Shown piece by piece: positions 36,633-46,013 of a stretch of 64,000 nt of DNA. The translations under genes were made by a program, and so were the position numbers. The DNA is from Fen-1258 sp964441505. Its GTDB lineage: Bacteria > Bacteroidota > Ignavibacteria > Ignavibacteriales > Melioribacteraceae. The stretch spans positions 1 through 64,000 of the forward strand of contig CAYTUV010000005.1 in assembly GCA_964441505.1 (NCBI GenBank), read 5' to 3'. Below the pieces are notes generated by a model. The model was not told the origin of the DNA. It saw only the letters and a program-made list of their open reading frames with translations, and did no database searches. Every line of letters starts with the position of its first letter. The stretch's first letter is position 1.

Positions 36633-39163
36633 AAGATAAAATATTAATAATTGAAGATAAGTATGATCTTTGGAAAGAACTTTTAGATCGAGTATTTCCA
36701 GATGAGCATTATGAGAAAGATCTTATAGATATTGATGATCAATCATGTCTCGAAAGAATGAATTTGAGAGATTATGTTCTTGTGATTTCTGATTATTATT
36801 TACATAACAGCTCCGAAAATGGAGTTCAATGGGTCAAAAATAGAATTAAGTCAAAGGATCCATCTCTCCCGGTAATATTTTGGACGGCATCTAAAAATCC
36901 GGATATAATTCAAGATATGATGATTGGTGAAATCGTTTTTTTCAAGAAACAACTTGATATCGATAAGTTCAGGGAAAAAGCAGATGATTTAATAAACATT
37001 CGAAGAATGAATAGAGATTTTAAAATCTATAATGATTTTTTTAATCTGAGAATAGAGAAGAAAGAATACAGGTCCCTATGTAAAAGTGTATATGAAAAAA
37101 CCGCAAGATACTTGGAAAGTTTTTTTGCTCACAGCAAATATCACTCGGTGTTTAACGCTCACGGCTTAATACACATTCAAAATGTGATTGATAATTTAGC
37201 AACAATTCTTTTTTACATCGAGGGGAATAATCCTAAATGGATAAGTCAAGAAGACTTAGTTGCAGCCTTTATATCGGTTTGTATACATGATCTTGGAATG
37301 ATGCCGGAATATTATGAAGATAATCTTGAAATTGAAAAATTTAGAGAAATTAGAAAAAATCATTGCAATAAAATATATAGATGGACAATTTCGAAATATT
37401 TAGATGAAATCTTGGACATTGATGATGCTCTTCTTGGTACATATTACATCAGAGAAAAAATAGCCCTAATATGTCTTTATCATGATTGTCAGTATTCCTA
37501 TGGAGATTTTTTTGATAGCGCTGAATATAAATTTCCAGAGGTCTTTGAGATTAAAAATAAGTTTTCTATCTCTGATAAGAGGTTTGTCAAAATTTTAGCT
37601 GGTTTAGTTTCGCTCGCTGATAAGATAGATTATGGTCCATCGAGAGTCCCAGTTGGTCCATCTAGGAAAAGTAATTACAGAGGGGTAAGAGATGAATTTG
37701 AATATATCAAAAATCAATTATTAATCAATGTTGATTATTCAATTAGCGATAAGTTGTTGATTATTTTTAATATTCCAGCGTCCTTTGATGCTATCGAGCT
37801 CAAGGAAGGAGAAAATTACTTTAATGTCTTTGCTAAAGAAATACGTATTAATAATAAAATTATAGACGGGAAGGCTTTAGAAGCTGCTCGAAAAGATTTA
37901 CAAACTAATGTGATCGAATATTCATGGAATAAAATAAAAGAAGCATTTTACAATTGTGGCAATCCAATTTTGGAATCCTTAAATATTGTAATAAATGAAA
38001 TTATTTTAGGAGAAAAGGAAAGAAAGTTTTTTGAACATTTAGAAGGTCTATTTCCGGAAGAGGACGGGGGTCTTTCAATTAATAAAGACGTAAGTCCAAT
38101 AGGATCTATTTGTTCTTATATTTCAAAGTTATTAGAGATAGAGATATTCTCAAAGAAAAATTTAACTGATGGTTTCTCAGGAGAGCAAACATTTTTGTTA
38201 GATAATAATCAACAACATATTTGGTCCTCAAAAGACAATCCGGTAAAATATAAGAATCAGAAAAAGTTTTTGAAAATTGGAAATTATGACAGAGTTCATA
38301 AAGAGGTTAATAACTATGTTAAATATGCAGTTCCACTCATAAGACAATCTTCCCTTATAGGACATGTGCAGGAATTCAAATATTTAGATTATGGTTGCTT
38401 TATTGGAAGCATAATACAGGATCAGAACGCAGAAATAAATAGTCTATCTAATATTATTAGAAAAGAATCTGATTTTAAAATTAAAATAGATCTAGCTCTA
38501 GACTTTATTACAAGTACACTTTCAATATTTTTTGAATTTATCGAACCGTTTAGCTCAAAAAATCTCGTGTTAGAATTCTATAACAAGAAAATAGGTCACA
38601 AGAAAAATAATCTAAAAAAAATCTCTGATTTAAAAGAAAGAATCCTGATAAAAAACGTATATAATAAATTTGAGTCTCTTCTGGTATTTCTTGCGAATGA
38701 AGATAGAATTAAGCTTCATTCCTCAATAATTCATGGAGACTTCACATTTAGGAATGTATTAAAAGCAAAAAACGATTATGTTTTTATTGATTTTGCGGAA
38801 TCCGGGTTGGGGCATTTTTTCTATGATTTCGCTAAGCTTGAGCACTACTTACGCTTTGAATTACTTTTTTCCAACGGTACTGAAGAAAGTATTCAGAATT
38901 TTCTATCTGGAAATTCTGATTCGAGAAATTCGCTAGATGAATTGACAAAAAATATTTGGAAAATGTGTTGTGAAAAATTTAGTCCTTACATTTTTATTAA
39001 GAGTAATTTAGAAATCGAATTTTATCTAGCATACTGTTATATGAATGTATGGAGTATGACTTTCTCTAAAGATTATAATCTTAGCTTAGAAAAAAGAGCA
39101 GATATGGTTGAAATGTGCATTGATAAAGTTAACGATTTATCAAGAAGTGTAGACAACATGTAA
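36629..39163 (+). CDS. Receiver - HD hydrolase - APH-like kinase fusion (844 aa)
   Basis: Residues 1-125 are a receiver: ILIIEDK, acceptor Asp55 in LVISDYYL and a late Lys in VFFKKQ. Residues ~165-420 are HD-like: HGLIHIQNV, HDLGM (His220, Asp221), LYHDCQ and SLADKIDYG. Residues ~500-840 resemble an aminoglycoside/choline-kinase fold: Brenner-type HGDFTFRN (His702, Asp704) and metal-binding FIDFAESG (Asp721). One polypeptide therefore joins a phosphorylation switch, a metal-dependent phosphohydrolase and a small-molecule kinase. It is the last gene of the operon. The substrates of both enzyme domains are unknown. Confidence 0.8.
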   Translation: MKDKILIIEDKYDLWKELLDRVFPDEHYEKDLIDIDDQSCLERMNLRDYVLVISDYYLHNSSENGVQWVKNRIKSKDPSLPVIFWTASKNPDIIQDMMIGEIVFFKKQLDIDKFREKADDLINIRRMNRDFKIYNDFFNLRIEKKEYRSLCKSVYEKTARYLESFFAHSKYHSVFNAHGLIHIQNVIDNLATILFYIEGNNPKWISQEDLVAAFISVCIHDLGMMPEYYEDNLEIEKFREIRKNHCNKIYRWTISKYLDEILDIDDALLGTYYIREKIALICLYHDCQYSYGDFFDSAEYKFPEVFEIKNKFSISDKRFVKILAGLVSLADKIDYGPSRVPVGPSRKSNYRGVRDEFEYIKNQLLINVDYSISDKLLIIFNIPASFDAIELKEGENYFNVFAKEIRINNKIIDGKALEAARKDLQTNVIEYSWNKIKEAFYNCGNPILESLNIVINEIILGEKERKFFEHLEGLFPEEDGGLSINKDVSPIGSICSYISKLLEIEIFSKKNLTDGFSGEQTFLLDNNQQHIWSSKDNPVKYKNQKKFLKIGNYDRVHKEVNNYVKYAVPLIRQSSLIGHVQEFKYLDYGCFIGSIIQDQNAEINSLSNIIRKESDFKIKIDLALDFITSTLSIFFEFIEPFSSKNLVLEFYNKKIGHKKNNLKKISDLKERILIKNVYNKFESLLVFLANEDRIKLHSSIIHGDFTFRNVLKAKNDYVFIDFAESGLGHFFYDFAKLEHYLRFELLFSNGTEESIQNFLSGNSDSRNSLDELTKNIWKMCCEKFSPYIFIKSNLEIEFYLAYCYMNVWSMTFSKDYNLSLEKRADMVEMCIDKVNDLSRSVDNM

Positions 39164-39188
39164 CTTAATTCTGTATAATTATAAATAT

Positions 39189-39216
39189 AGATAGGATGGT
39201 TAAGACCATCCTATCT
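39189..39216. terminator. Bidirectional hairpin terminator between convergent operons
   Basis: A perfect 12-bp stem, AGATAGGATGGT (39189-39200) with ACCATCCTATCT (39205-39216), and a TAAG loop lies between the convergent ends of the cargo operon (39163) and the VWA gene (39229). T-rich DNA follows in both directions. Confidence 0.85.
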
Positions 39217-39228
39217 GAAAAATTTATC

Positions 39229-39996
39229 TTATTTTATAGAGTTTTTATATACGTTAAGCCGTTTCTTCAAAATCGTAATTCCTCCGCTTTGATAATCTAC
39301 TAACTGAACAATAGTTTTACTAAAATAAGTCTCCCAAAATTTCTGTAGTAAACGATACTGTAAAATTTTCAATCTAGGTTGATCACCAGTCATTACAACA
39401 ACGTCGCATTTTTCATAAGGTGGAATTGAAAGCCTTTGGAGAATGCTGTTTATATCAGCTTGTGAATTAAGGGATTTATCAAGATTCAATTCCTCTGTTT
39501 CGTTTACCATATCAGAGAATATTATAATCATGTTATTTTGATTTTTCTCAATGTATTTATTTGCTTGTTTAAGACCTCCCAAAACATCAGTTCCCAGTGC
39601 ATATTTACCTCTTTCTTTTAAAGCATAATTGAATGTGGAATCAAATATCGTAGAAACATCCTTTAAGAAGGTCGAAATCCTCCTATTTTTTGGGCGCTCC
39701 CCACTTACTGGAGAATCAAGCTTATACTTAAATGTTTTTGCATTCATATCAGCGTGTAGTAACTCTGTGCTTCCAGTCGCACTTCCATAGTCGATAGGAA
39801 GAACGGTTAATTGATCTTTCTCTCCCAGATTAGCAATTATTTCAGTATTAATTGTGTTTCTATACCACTCCTGTGTTTTTTGCGGAATGCTTTTAGAAAA
39901 ATCTAGAAGAATTACAATGTTTGTTAATTTTTCATTTTTTGAAGTGCACGAGAAAGATAGAAACACTACTATAATTAGTAAAAATTTTCTAAACAT
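39229..39996 (-). CDS. VWA-domain lipoprotein
   Basis: AGGAG precedes the ATG. A lipobox FLSFSC follows a short signal sequence. The MIDAS-like motif LLDFSKS (DxSxS), a Thr in ALGTDVLGG and an Asp in IIFSDMVNE match a von Willebrand type A fold. It overlaps the preceding membrane-protein gene by 8 bp. It is the last gene of the minus-strand trio led by the VirD4/HerA-like ATPase and may recognise a surface or periplasmic partner of a transfer machine. Confidence 0.8.
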   Translation of the reverse strand: MFRKFLLIIVVFLSFSCTSKNEKLTNIVILLDFSKSIPQKTQEWYRNTINTEIIANLGEKDQLTVLPIDYGSATGSTELLHADMNAKTFKYKLDSPVSGERPKNRRISTFLKDVSTIFDSTFNYALKERGKYALGTDVLGGLKQANKYIEKNQNNMIIIFSDMVNETEELNLDKSLNSQADINSILQRLSIPPYEKCDVVVMTGDQPRLKILQYRLLQKFWETYFSKTIVQLVDYQSGGITILKKRLNVYKNSIK

Positions 39997-41095
39997 TTTT
40001 AGCTCCTATAGGTTCTAAATGGAGACGACTAATTGCTTGCTGAATTAATTTATTAACCTCAGAGTCTCTTTCACAGCCGAAATAAAAGAGACCACGTTCT
40101 ACATAAATCACATCTTCATATTTGGTATATGTAGCTTCATCAATTTTAAAATTTCCAGAACGTTTTAAGTTTTTTAATTCCACAAACAGTTCTTTATCTT
40201 GCTCATCATATTCAATTCGCCAAATTCTTTCAAGTTCTTTAACTAACTGCCAGTACTTTTCAATTATTTCTTTGTAAATATTCTTCATCTCTTCTTCAGT
40301 CTTAATTTTATCTTGACTATACTTATTCAACTTTAATGTTTGCTCACGCCATTTTTTCCATTCTTTGTAACGGATGCTATTCGTCAACTGTTCACCTTTT
40401 AAGAAGGCTAAAAATATTCCAAGAGCGAAAGTAACGCCTAAGGTTAAATAGGAAGCCCATGAACCGACTTTTTGCAGATTAGCAACCTCTTCAGCAGTAT
40501 ATCCAGTCAAATCCATTTGTTCCAAATAAAAGATTCTGACTAATGCTGCTGCAAGAATAATAAAGAAAGAAATAAATACTAATACATATCCAACAATACG
40601 CATGTCTCTTGCATTTTTAATATCTGCATCCGTCAGACCAAGTTCCTCTCTTTTACTGATTTTAATCCTATATTCAAAATGTTTAGATACTGACCAATTC
40701 AAAATAATCATGACAACAGTACCAAGAAAAAGTGCCAAAACAAGTTTTAAAGGTTCATTTTCGATCGGGATAAATACCTGAGCTGTCAAGTAGTAAAGTC
40801 CAGTCTCTGCTATAATAAAAAGGAAAACAATTAATTTAAAAAATATGTTTTTGGATTTTATTTGTTCTATTTCCTTCTGCCGAAAATCCCCATCAATACC
40901 TGCAAGTTTTTTGTCTTTAATATTAATTTTTTGAGAAAGCATTTCGAAATGTTTAATTAAATCATTATAAAGGTTTTTAATTTCCGAAACACATTCGGCC
41001 TTTAATCGTTGTGTGTTTAATTTCAACTTGTGAGAAATATTGATTTGTTTTTTTAATTGGCGAACACGCCACCATCTAAAGACCCAATTTGACAT
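39989..41095 (-). CDS. Four-helix membrane protein with coiled-coil ends
   Basis: AGAGGAG lies before the ATG. About 90 N-terminal residues form a charged coiled coil (NISHKLKLNTQRLKAECVSE...). Four membrane helices follow, arranged as two pairs (LIVFLFIIAETGLYYL / LVLALFLGTVVMIIL and YVLVFISFFIILAA / YLTLGVTFALGIFLAFL). Another coiled coil and a C-terminal domain complete it. No family is recognised. It sits between the ATPase and the VWA lipoprotein and probably forms the membrane part of one complex. Confidence 0.7.
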   Translation of the reverse strand: MSNWVFRWWRVRQLKKQINISHKLKLNTQRLKAECVSEIKNLYNDLIKHFEMLSQKINIKDKKLAGIDGDFRQKEIEQIKSKNIFFKLIVFLFIIAETGLYYLTAQVFIPIENEPLKLVLALFLGTVVMIILNWSVSKHFEYRIKISKREELGLTDADIKNARDMRIVGYVLVFISFFIILAAALVRIFYLEQMDLTGYTAEEVANLQKVGSWASYLTLGVTFALGIFLAFLKGEQLTNSIRYKEWKKWREQTLKLNKYSQDKIKTEEEMKNIYKEIIEKYWQLVKELERIWRIEYDEQDKELFVELKNLKRSGNFKIDEATYTKYEDVIYVERGLFYFGCERDSEVNKLIQQAISRLHLEPIGAKNV

Positions 41096-41248
41096 TTTAA
41101 CTCCTCTTGATTTGTAAGAAATAGTTTATGAATTTATCTTGAAAGCATCATCAAGCTTTATGATAAAAGAATTTTCAAACATTTCATTGTTGCAAGAACT
41201 TAATTAACTTTATAATCATATTGAATATAATCTTAAAATTAATTCCAA

Positions 41249-43705
41249 CTAGCTATTCATTGAATATTTATTCCTAGATTTCTTACTAACTAAGTTGGCT
41301 TTATTTTTATCTTCAGTAAATTTTTCGTAAATAGTTCTTAAACTAAATGGAATTATTGGTTGGCCATTTATTAGTGTTGAAACATAAGCATTCCAATTTG
41401 GTAAATTTGATAAATAATTATTAATAACATAAGGCGAAAATCTTTTTTCTAAATATTCAGCATCTTTAGGACCTACTCGGAAAGAAACAATGGTTCCAAC
41501 ATTTCCGAATATAGAATTTATTATATAATCTGGTATTTGTGATATAAATTGATTTGCTAATATTAGGTTGATTCTGAATTTTCTTCCTTCAGATAGTAGG
41601 GTTACAAAATTTTCAGTAATAATACTCTGGAATTCATCCACATAAACAAAGAAATCTTTCCTGTTTAATTTTGGGATCTTTGCTCTCTCCAAAGCAGCTG
41701 ATTGAAGTTTTGCCATTATAACTAAACCTAAAAAGCGTGAATTAATCTGTGATAATTCTCCTTTTGCTAGATTAATAAGAAGAATTTTTTGCCCATCCAT
41801 AATCTTGTTAAAGTCTATAGTTGAATGAGGTTGAGCGAATAATTTTCGAAGTAGTGGATCAAAAAGGAATTGTTCAAACTTGCTATTAATATAGGCGCCT
41901 AAAGAAGCACCTTCACCGCCAACCCGTAAATAATCATACTGAGGTAGTACATTATCTACCCAATCATGTAATAATGGGTCATCGATTTTTATTGGGATCC
42001 ATTTCTTCCAATAATCTTTCTTTTGGAAAATGTTGTAAAAGTCTAATAAGGTTCCTGGTCTATCTGGATTAGACATTACTAATAATAGATTCATCTTCAC
42101 ATGCTGGTAAAAAATCGGGCCTGTAAATTGGGCGCTTGAATTGGGACCATACTCATCCTGAAGCAATTTATTAAGAATAAATACCATCTCCTGAGCAATA
42201 AAATGTCTTTGTGATTCATTTTTGTATTCAAGCAAATTAATACTGACAGGGAACTCTGAATCTGTTGGATCAATTAAAACGACATCCTCAAGTCTCTTTG
42301 TTGGGATACAGTGTAATAGATCTTTGTACAAATCTCCGTGAGGATCAATAACGCAGAGTCCTTCTCCGTTTTCAATATCTGACAGTATCATTTTTTTGAG
42401 TACACTTGATTTACCAGTTCCTGTTTGCCCAACTATGTACATATGACGCCTTCGATCATCGTGATTAAGACTGATTAATTGAGTTTTACTACCAAAAATA
42501 TTTAATCCTATGCTAACGCCCTTGGGTGATGCAAGTCCAAAAGCGGGTAATGAAGGTGCGCGTTTGATATTAAGGCCTTCCAAGTTTTCAGGAGAAATAA
42601 TTGGTAAAGAAAATGCTGATGATGCTTCTTTGAAATCAAACACATAAAGGAGATCTGCCAATTCATATGGTAGAAGTGTATGTCGATAGATGTGAAGAGT
42701 GACATTTTTAAAACTTTCTTTTATCGAACTAGATTCCTCTTCTGGATGAATTCTATACTCAAATCCTCCAGCAATAATTTCTTGTTGATTCTGCAGCCTA
42801 CTCAAGTGTGTTTCTCTTCCATTAGAAAAAATGTTGGCAAAAGTATTAGAAATTATGGGAGAGATTGTATCAGTGGACCCAAGTTTTATTTGCATTCGCA
42901 AAGGATTACTATTAAAAGTATTGATAAATCTGTACTGAAATGCTTGATAAAGCCGTGCACGTTCTTTTAGCGAAGGAAATATTTGTTCAGGATCGGAAGA
43001 TGATGAAATATTCAATTGGGCATATCTTTCGCAAAGGAGCACTTGAAAATTGATAAAATCAATTAAGGCATTATCGACTATACACGGTTGGAGAGTAATA
43101 GAAATAATATGTGGCTCTGATATCGATATTAGTTGCTTAATCAAAATGTTATAAAACGATTTTGATCTTTCAAAAAGTGAAAAATGCAAAATTGAATTAT
43201 TACTTTTAGTGAGTTCGTAAGATATTTCCTTTTGAGAAAAACCGAGTTGATTAACTTGATTAGTTTTAAAGGTATCTAGTCTTATCAGTTCAACTTTTCT
43301 GGTAATTTCAGCAGAACTCTTAATTACAAACGGATCTAGAACAGAATCATATTCACTGTTCGAGATTTTAATGAACTCATACTCTGAAAAAGAATTTTCC
43401 AAGAGTGTAAAAAACCCGTCAGTATAATTTTTGAATTCTGCTTTATTTATTTTATCTGCTATAATTATCAAATAAAAATTTACTCCAGCTTTCCCACGTC
43501 TATTGTGATCTGGATGTGAGATTATTCTCAATTCATATCTAAAACGGCTATCATTTTTTATAATGCTGGAATTTAACCAATCGACTTGACGATGTGCGTA
43601 TGATGCGTAAACTTCTGCAGATATCTCAGTTTTAATGAAAATGAATGATGAGATTTTGATAATAAAAATGTTGCTAGGTTTTCTACTAGATTTTTTTTCC
43701 CGCAT
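41249..43705 (-). CDS. VirD4/TraG/HerA-like DNA-translocating ATPase
   Basis: The C-terminal half is an FtsK/HerA-superfamily ATPase: HMYIVGQTGTGKSS (Walker A, about residue 426), VIDPHGDLYKDL, a Walker B-like FFVYVDEFQS (about 684) and ILANQFISQIP. This is the type IV secretion DNA-binding/TraM-recognition pattern. The N-terminal ~390 residues are not recognised and may be a barrel/membrane-docking domain. No membrane helix is obvious. It leads the minus-strand trio and is the only clear DNA-transfer candidate in the element. Confidence 0.78.
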   Translation of the reverse strand: MREKKSSRKPSNIFIIKISSFIFIKTEISAEVYASYAHRQVDWLNSSIIKNDSRFRYELRIISHPDHNRRGKAGVNFYLIIIADKINKAEFKNYTDGFFTLLENSFSEYEFIKISNSEYDSVLDPFVIKSSAEITRKVELIRLDTFKTNQVNQLGFSQKEISYELTKSNNSILHFSLFERSKSFYNILIKQLISISEPHIISITLQPCIVDNALIDFINFQVLLCERYAQLNISSSSDPEQIFPSLKERARLYQAFQYRFINTFNSNPLRMQIKLGSTDTISPIISNTFANIFSNGRETHLSRLQNQQEIIAGGFEYRIHPEEESSSIKESFKNVTLHIYRHTLLPYELADLLYVFDFKEASSAFSLPIISPENLEGLNIKRAPSLPAFGLASPKGVSIGLNIFGSKTQLISLNHDDRRRHMYIVGQTGTGKSSVLKKMILSDIENGEGLCVIDPHGDLYKDLLHCIPTKRLEDVVLIDPTDSEFPVSINLLEYKNESQRHFIAQEMVFILNKLLQDEYGPNSSAQFTGPIFYQHVKMNLLLVMSNPDRPGTLLDFYNIFQKKDYWKKWIPIKIDDPLLHDWVDNVLPQYDYLRVGGEGASLGAYINSKFEQFLFDPLLRKLFAQPHSTIDFNKIMDGQKILLINLAKGELSQINSRFLGLVIMAKLQSAALERAKIPKLNRKDFFVYVDEFQSIITENFVTLLSEGRKFRINLILANQFISQIPDYIINSIFGNVGTIVSFRVGPKDAEYLEKRFSPYVINNYLSNLPNWNAYVSTLINGQPIIPFSLRTIYEKFTEDKNKANLVSKKSRNKYSMNS

Positions 43706-44001
43706 AGGATTTTACTTTTAATGAATTTCAAGAATTAATTTATTAAAATTATTTCAAAGATATAACATTATTTCGACATAGCTTTATTTCAACAAAACGA
43801 GAAGTTGGATCGATGAGAATATTGTCCTAGCTTAAGAAGATGATGGCCCTCTACCAATTTACCAAATTCTCTATTTCTCTCAATTATTATCTCGTTCAAT
43901 ATTTCTGTAAATAGCTATTATCCACAGAAAAAACGAACATACTTTTTCTTTACATCTTCTTTGGTATAAGATAATCCCAATTCACCAACAGCGAAAAAAT
44001 A
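43706..44001. other. Divergent promoter region
   Basis: This gap separates the start of the minus-strand ATPase gene from the first AbiE pair. No gene is seen. It is AT-rich and should contain promoters in both directions. Confidence 0.4.
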
Positions 44002-44054
44002 TGTGGTTCAGAATCAAGGTAAATTCACTATATTTACCTTGTAAAAGAACCACA
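44002..44054. promoter_or_regulatory. Nested palindromic operator of the first AbiE pair
   Basis: Outer arms TGTGGTTC (44002-44009) and GAACCACA (44047-44054) enclose inner arms CAAGGTAAAT (44015-44024) and ATTTACCTTG (44032-44041), with equal 5-bp spacers and a 7-bp centre. The structure lies 10 bp before the antitoxin ATG. AbiEi antitoxins are known to bind inverted repeats in their own promoter, so this is the expected autoregulatory site. Confidence 0.8.
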
Positions 44055-44063
44055 GTGATATCC

Positions 44064-44660
44064 ATGGATAAAATAACAGAAATATTTAAAAAAAATAACG
44101 GCTACTCACGTATGATTGATCTAAAAAAAGCTCGAATTCATACTAGATCGGTAGCTCAAGCAGTAAAAGCTGGTATAATCGAAAAGGTAAAACCCGGTCT
44201 CTACAAACTTGTGGATTACAATTGGGATGAACACGGCAGTTTTGCTGATGTCTGTAACTCAAACAAGAAAGCTGTTATTTGTCTTCTCTCAGCCGCATCT
44301 TACTTCGAACTCACAACATTCAATCCATCCGAAGTGTATGTTGCAGTTCCAAACAATACTGATAAATTTGTTCTTCATTATCCACCGATAAGAGTTTTTT
44401 ATTTCGCAGATAGCTACTATGAGCATGGTATTGAAACTCTACAAACAAAAAGTGGAATCGTAAGAATTTATAATAAAGAAAAAACAATTGGCGATCTTTT
44501 CCGTTACATGAATAAACTTGGAGAAGATATTGCTGTCGAATCGCTTAAAGAATATCTGAAAAATCGAAAGAAAATGAATATCTCGAAACTTCTAGAATAT
44601 TCAGAAATTTGTGGCGTAAAGAAAAAAATGGAACCGATGATTAAAGCTATCCTATCATGA
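44064..44660 (+). CDS. AbiEi-family type IV antitoxin/repressor
   Basis: ATG 44064 is chosen because an upstream in-frame ATG at 44001 lies inside the operator palindrome. The N terminus ITEIFKKNNGYSRMIDLKKA ... VKPGLYKL is the AbiEi winged-helix domain; the C-terminal ~120 residues form the usual AbiEi partner domain. It probably represses its own promoter through the palindrome at 44002-44054. The toxin gene overlaps its stop (ATGA). Confidence 0.85.
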   Translation: MDKITEIFKKNNGYSRMIDLKKARIHTRSVAQAVKAGIIEKVKPGLYKLVDYNWDEHGSFADVCNSNKKAVICLLSAASYFELTTFNPSEVYVAVPNNTDKFVLHYPPIRVFYFADSYYEHGIETLQTKSGIVRIYNKEKTIGDLFRYMNKLGEDIAVESLKEYLKNRKKMNISKLLEYSEICGVKKKMEPMIKAILS

Positions 44661-45556
44661 AAGAAAGGAAAGAAATAAAGAATATAGCCGCTTCGGTCAA
44701 AGAACGATTGAGGAATATCGCAACTCAAACCGGAAAAGAATTCCAGAGTATTATACGTCAATACATTCAAGAACGGTTTTTATTTCGTCTCTCAAAATCA
44801 ATTTATTCGAATAACCTGATACTTAAAGGTGCATTGCTTTTTATAGCTCATGATATTAGTCGTACACGGCCAACAAAGGATATCGATTTTCTTGGTACAT
44901 CAGTATCCAATGAAAAAGATGATATCGCAGAAATAATAAAAGAGATTCTAAATATTAGTTGCGAAGATGGATTAAGATTTGAAGTTGATAGTGTCGAATC
45001 GGAGAACATTGTTGAAGATGGAGATTATCATGGTGTTAGAGTTAAATTCAATACTTATCTGGAGAACTCAAGGGAAAGAATTCAGATAGATATTGGATTT
45101 GGCGATAAGATCACCGGTGGTCCAATAGAAATCGATTTTCCAACCTTACTCGATTTCCCCGCGCCACATCTTAAAGTTTATTCAATCGAAAGTGCTATTG
45201 CAGAAAAATTTGAAGCGATTGTTTCACTCCAGCTTGAAACAAGCCGCATGAAAGATTTTTATGATATCTTGTTTTTTGCGGAACATTATGAATTCAAGAG
45301 AGAATTGCTGAAGGAAGCCATACTAACAACATTTAACCACCGGGAAACTGATATAGAAATACGTAAAAATATTTTCGATGATGAATTCAAAGCAGACGAA
45401 AAACTTCAAAAGTATTGGACTGCATTTCTTGAACGAAACAAACTAACGGCAGAAAATAGTTTTATGGAGATTGTGAATAAAATAAATGCCTTTATAGAAC
45501 CAATCTTCTATAATAAAAAATTAAACTGGAACCCCAATAAATTTAATTGGGAATAG
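44657..45556 (+). CDS. AbiEii-family nucleotidyltransferase toxin
   Basis: This 299-aa protein has the AbiEii motifs: LKGALL, the metal-binding TKDIDFLG pair, a Lys-bearing AIAEKFEAIVSL and the late SRMKDFYDI. AbiEii-type toxins transfer nucleotides to tRNA acceptor ends or other targets and stop phage growth. It overlaps the antitoxin gene by 4 bp. All key residues are present, so it is probably active. Confidence 0.88.
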   Translation: MKERKEIKNIAASVKERLRNIATQTGKEFQSIIRQYIQERFLFRLSKSIYSNNLILKGALLFIAHDISRTRPTKDIDFLGTSVSNEKDDIAEIIKEILNISCEDGLRFEVDSVESENIVEDGDYHGVRVKFNTYLENSRERIQIDIGFGDKITGGPIEIDFPTLLDFPAPHLKVYSIESAIAEKFEAIVSLQLETSRMKDFYDILFFAEHYEFKRELLKEAILTTFNHRETDIEIRKNIFDDEFKADEKLQKYWTAFLERNKLTAENSFMEIVNKINAFIEPIFYNKKLNWNPNKFNWE

Positions 45557-45614
45557 ATGAATGCTTCCCTTTAGGAAGGACTTAGGATGGGCGTCTAATC
45601 TTCTTTCTCGAATC

Positions 45615-45641
45615 CAAGGTAAAAAGCTTGAATCTACCTTG
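45615..45641. promoter_or_regulatory. Second copy of the first AbiE operator half-sites, downstream of the toxin
   Basis: CAAGGTA (45615-45621) and TACCTTG (45635-45641) repeat the inner operator arms with the same 13-bp separation found at 44015-44041. The outer arms are absent. It could titrate the antitoxin or regulate the next unit. Confidence 0.6.
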
Positions 45642-45894
45642 AAATTTAGGGGGGGTGTGGAAATAAGTTGCCAACCTTTTAATGCCACCGATCATTAAAT
45701 GAAATCAAAATATTGTTTTTAAAAAGCCAAATTTTCACACACCTTCTCGCTTCATTCTAGAAATCTTCTTTTACTAAGGAATTCGTTTAGTTAAAGAAAA
45801 CCACTTTTCTTTAACCTACTCAGGATTACCTGCTGCACCAAGTTTTTGTTGTTAATTCTTCACCCATTACCAGTAAATCTCCTTTTTAGGGATA

Positions 45895-46001
45895 TTTGTT
45901 CAGTATTTTTATTTTAACAGATATATTGAACAAAACAATCTGATTTATGTTTTTTTGTTGCCTTTTGTTCATTACTAGGATATATTCACGAACAATGAAC
46001 A
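45895..46001. promoter_or_regulatory. TGTTCA/TGAACA operator array before the second AbiE pair
   Basis: TTTGTTCA (45895-45902) pairs with TGAACAAA (45927-45934), and TGTTCATT (45966-45973) pairs with AATGAACA (45994-46001). An extra GAACA half-site is near 45989. The second pair ends 12 bp before the ATG at 46014. The half-site differs from that of the first AbiE pair, so the two systems should not cross-repress. Confidence 0.65.
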
Positions 46002-46013
46002 GATAGTTTTACA

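Noticed and set aside
44001..44063. Upstream ATG extension of the first AbiEi gene
   Set aside because: The extra 21 codons lie inside the operator palindrome and do not resemble the family; ATG 44064 begins at the normal winged-helix start.
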